Assembly: GCA_946612575.1 (NCBI GenBank)
Contig: CAMOEU010000034.1
Span: 1-7,236 of the forward strand
Direction of reading: 5' to 3'
Source: an uncultured Clostridia bacterium
GTDB taxonomy: Bacteria > Bacillota > Clostridia > Christensenellales > UBA1242
DNA length: 7,236 bases
The position numbers and the translations under genes were made by a program. Positions 6,152-7,236 of the stretch are shown here, one piece after another (the first letter of the stretch is position 1; each line of letters starts with the position of its first letter). The notes beneath the pieces were generated by a model. The model ran no database searches. It saw only the letters and a program-made list of their open reading frames with translations, and had not been told where the DNA came from.

Positions 6152-6667
6152 TTATTTTGTTGCAACCGCATTCAAAGCAACAACAAGCCCACGAGATGGA
6201 GCTGTAAGAACTCTGCACAAACTTGAAGCAGTGTTGTTCAAAGTTCCAAGAAGTTTTGCAACCAATTCTTCCTTTGATGGAAGTGTTGCAAGTGCTTCGA
6301 TGTTTTTAGCATCAACGCTTGTACCATTCAAAATTCCAAATTTGATAGCCATCTTATTGTTTTCTTTAACAAAGTTGCAAACAATCTTTGCAGGTGCAAC
6401 TTCGTCTTCATAACCAATAGCGACAGCAGTAGTTCCCTCAAAATAATTTGCTGGGCACTCAATACCAAGGTCAGAAAGTGCTTTCAACATCAAGCGATTT
6501 TTGTAAACCTTGTAATCACAACCGTTTTCACGGAACTTTCTTCTAAGTTCTGTATCTTCGCCAACTGTGATTCCACGGTAGTCAACAAAGGCAATAGTTT
6601 TTGCTTTGGAGAATTTTTCTTTGATTTCTTCAACAACAAGTTTTTTAGCCTCTAAATTAGCACTCAT
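6152..6667 (-). CDS. rplJ: 50S ribosomal protein uL10
   Basis: This is the stalk base protein that binds 23S rRNA and carries bL12 dimers on its C-terminal helix. The 171 residues are typical. Family segments include EEIKEKFSKAKTIAFVDYRG (about 13-32), the RNA-binding part with YKVYKNRLMLKAL (about 52-64), FEGTTAVAIGYED and AKFG-like IKFGILNG. The end, SSLCRVLTAPSRGLVVALNA, is the bL12-binding helix. A strong AGGAGGG lies seven bases before the ATG at 6667. It is first in a two-gene operon with rplL and is preceded by an L10 leader with an attenuator, so it is probably autoregulated by the L10-L12 complex. No rplK or rplA lies immediately upstream. Confidence 0.97.
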   Translation of the reverse strand: MSANLEAKKLVVEEIKEKFSKAKTIAFVDYRGITVGEDTELRRKFRENGCDYKVYKNRLMLKALSDLGIECPANYFEGTTAVAIGYEDEVAPAKIVCNFVKENNKMAIKFGILNGTSVDAKNIEALATLPSKEELVAKLLGTLNNTASSLCRVLTAPSRGLVVALNAVATK

Positions 6668-6713
6668 TTTCTATCCCTCCTTTTAATCTGATTTTTTGTG
6701 TTTCTTTTTGTAT

Positions 6714-6750
6714 AAAAAAATCTCTACAACCTTGGAAAAGTCATAGAGAT
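6714..6750 (-). terminator. Attenuator terminator in the rplJ leader
   Basis: A 13-pair stem (AUCUCUAUGACUU with AAGGUUGUAGAGAU, including G-U pairs) with a small UUCCA loop is followed by seven U. It lies 47 bases before the rplJ ATG and downstream of the promoter, so it must be conditional. Confidence 0.88.
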
Positions 6751-6841
6751 ATAAGCATCCTATTTCACTTTTCCTCGGTAAGCACACCCTTAAAAGTGTT
6801 TACGCATTTGCACTTACGGTCTTCGGAAGATTTTTAAATAC
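6714..6841 (-). promoter_or_regulatory. L10 leader: autoregulatory 5' leader of rplJ-rplL
   Basis: The transcript from about 6841 contains the L10 leader signature, CCGAAGACCGUAAGUGC then GGGUGUGCUUACCGAGG. GUAAGUGC (6810-6817) pairs with GUGCUUAC (6778-6785) over eight pairs including two G-U. This is the element bound by L10 or the L10-L12 complex in Bacillus. It is followed by an intrinsic terminator at 6714-6750. GGAAAAGU (6767-6774), just after the L10 element, is perfectly complementary to ACUUUUCC (6734-6741) inside the terminator, an apparent antiterminator. Excess L10-L12 would stabilise the binding site and let the terminator form. Confidence 0.88.
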
Positions 6842-6847
6842 TTGCAT

Positions 6848-6876
6848 ATTATACACAATCAAAAACAATTTGTCAA
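6848..6876 (-). promoter_or_regulatory. Consensus sigma-A promoter of rplJ-rplL
   Basis: The minus strand has TTGACA (6871-6876), exactly 17 bases of spacer, then TATAAT (6848-6853): a perfect match at both hexamers and spacing. Transcription would start near 6841, leaving a leader of about 174 bases. Confidence 0.95.
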
Positions 6877-6888
6877 CAGAAAAAACAA

Positions 6889-6914
6889 AAAAATGCAAAA
6901 ATTTTTGCATTTTT
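6889..6914 (-). terminator. Palindromic terminator after the right-edge gene
   Basis: A perfect 26-base palindrome (13-base arms, core AAATGCAAA/TTTGCATTT) directly abuts the stop codon at 6915-6917 and is followed on the minus strand by a T-rich run. It separates the right-edge gene from the rplJ promoter, whose -35 starts 12 bases further on. It is also nearly symmetric for the plus strand. Confidence 0.75.
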
Positions 6915-7236
6915 CTATCCAACATAACTTTCCCAATTTTCAAAGATTTTGTATGTGTTTGCTCTTATGGTGATTTTGATATATTTGCCATTATCTTGTG
7001 TTGTTGTTTCTCCATCATCATATGTGTAATCAGCACAAATATAAACACTTGTGTCTTTAAAACCATTTTGTTCGTCAATGACAATATAAACCTTTTTGAA
7101 AGTTATTGTCCATTTGTCTGAAGTGCTTGCATTTGTTTGATATTTGCTTCCATTTCTGTTTGTAAATGTTTGAGCTTCACTATAAAGTAACTCAACATAT
7201 TTTGAAGAACCAATGTCAGTTTTTGCTGTTGTTTCG
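6915..7236 (-). CDS. Unrecognised protein, C-terminal 106 residues (5' end off the right edge)
   Basis: The minus-strand frame is open from the right edge to a TAG at 6915-6917. The visible part is rich in Thr, Asn, Lys and Tyr and looks beta-strand prone: TITFKKVYIVIDEQNG, TSVYICADYTYDDGE, KYIKITIRANTYKIF, ending ENWESYVG. No catalytic motif, membrane segment or zinc site is visible, and I do not recognise a family. The composition would suit a secreted or lipoprotein domain, but the N-terminus that would show a signal is outside the window. It occupies the place where rplA is commonly found upstream of rplJ and is not rplA. A terminator directly follows. The gene is real as judged by the sustained open frame, codon use like its neighbours and the abutting terminator. 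Confidence 0.75.
   Translation of the reverse strand, partial: ETTAKTDIGSSKYVELLYSEAQTFTNRNGSKYQTNASTSDKWTITFKKVYIVIDEQNGFKDTSVYICADYTYDDGETTTQDNGKYIKITIRANTYKIFENWESYVG

Noticed and set aside
6870..7121. 83-residue plus-strand frame
   Set aside because: It starts inside the rplJ -35 region, crosses the palindromic terminator and is antisense to the better-supported minus-strand gene.
1..7236. CRISPR array, transposon ends, tRNA or rRNA
   Set aside because: No regularly spaced direct repeats, transposase, long inverted termini or cloverleaf-like sequence were seen by eye.

Overview
This window is AT-rich and carries a complete anti-anti-sigma / anti-sigma / sigma-F (spoIIA) operon. It also has a Firmicutes-type L10 leader with an intrinsic attenuator in front of rplJ-rplL, strong AAGGAG ribosome binding sites and consensus sigma-A promoters. 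Together these point to an endospore-forming, low-GC Firmicute, most likely a clostridial lineage. The genus cannot be fixed from the sequence alone.

Layout from left to right. (1) Positions 1-1626, minus strand: the start and most of a long gene that runs off the left edge. It has a lysine-rich tail, then a nucleoside-hydrolase-like domain, then a calcineurin-type metallophosphoesterase domain. This is the most unusual gene here. (2) Positions 1680-3171, minus strand: spoIIAA-spoIIAB-sigF in canonical order and tightly packed. The fusion gene lies 53 bases downstream on the same strand with no terminator between. (3) Positions 3172-3411: a divergent intergenic region of 240 bases with a hairpin, two small palindromes and promoters facing both ways. 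(4) Positions 3412-5663, plus strand: a two-gene operon of a canonical inosine/uridine-type nucleoside hydrolase and a single M16 zinc peptidase, ended by a bidirectional terminator. (5) Positions 5728-6876, minus strand: rplJ-rplL with promoter, L10-binding leader and attenuator. It is not joined to rplK-rplA or rpoB-rpoC. (6) Positions 6915-7236, minus strand: the C-terminal end of an unrecognised gene entering from the right edge, closed by a perfect palindrome.

How the genes relate. SpoIIAB binds sigma-F and phosphorylates SpoIIAA, and dephosphorylated SpoIIAA frees sigma-F to start forespore transcription. Nucleoside-hydrolase folds lie on both sides of this switch. One is a fusion that keeps all metal-ligand positions but has Tyr where the catalytic His is expected in each domain. 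The other is a textbook enzyme. A link between nucleoside or nucleotide turnover and sporulation is a hypothesis from position only. The rplJ-rplL unit is ordinary housekeeping with an unusually readable attenuation switch.
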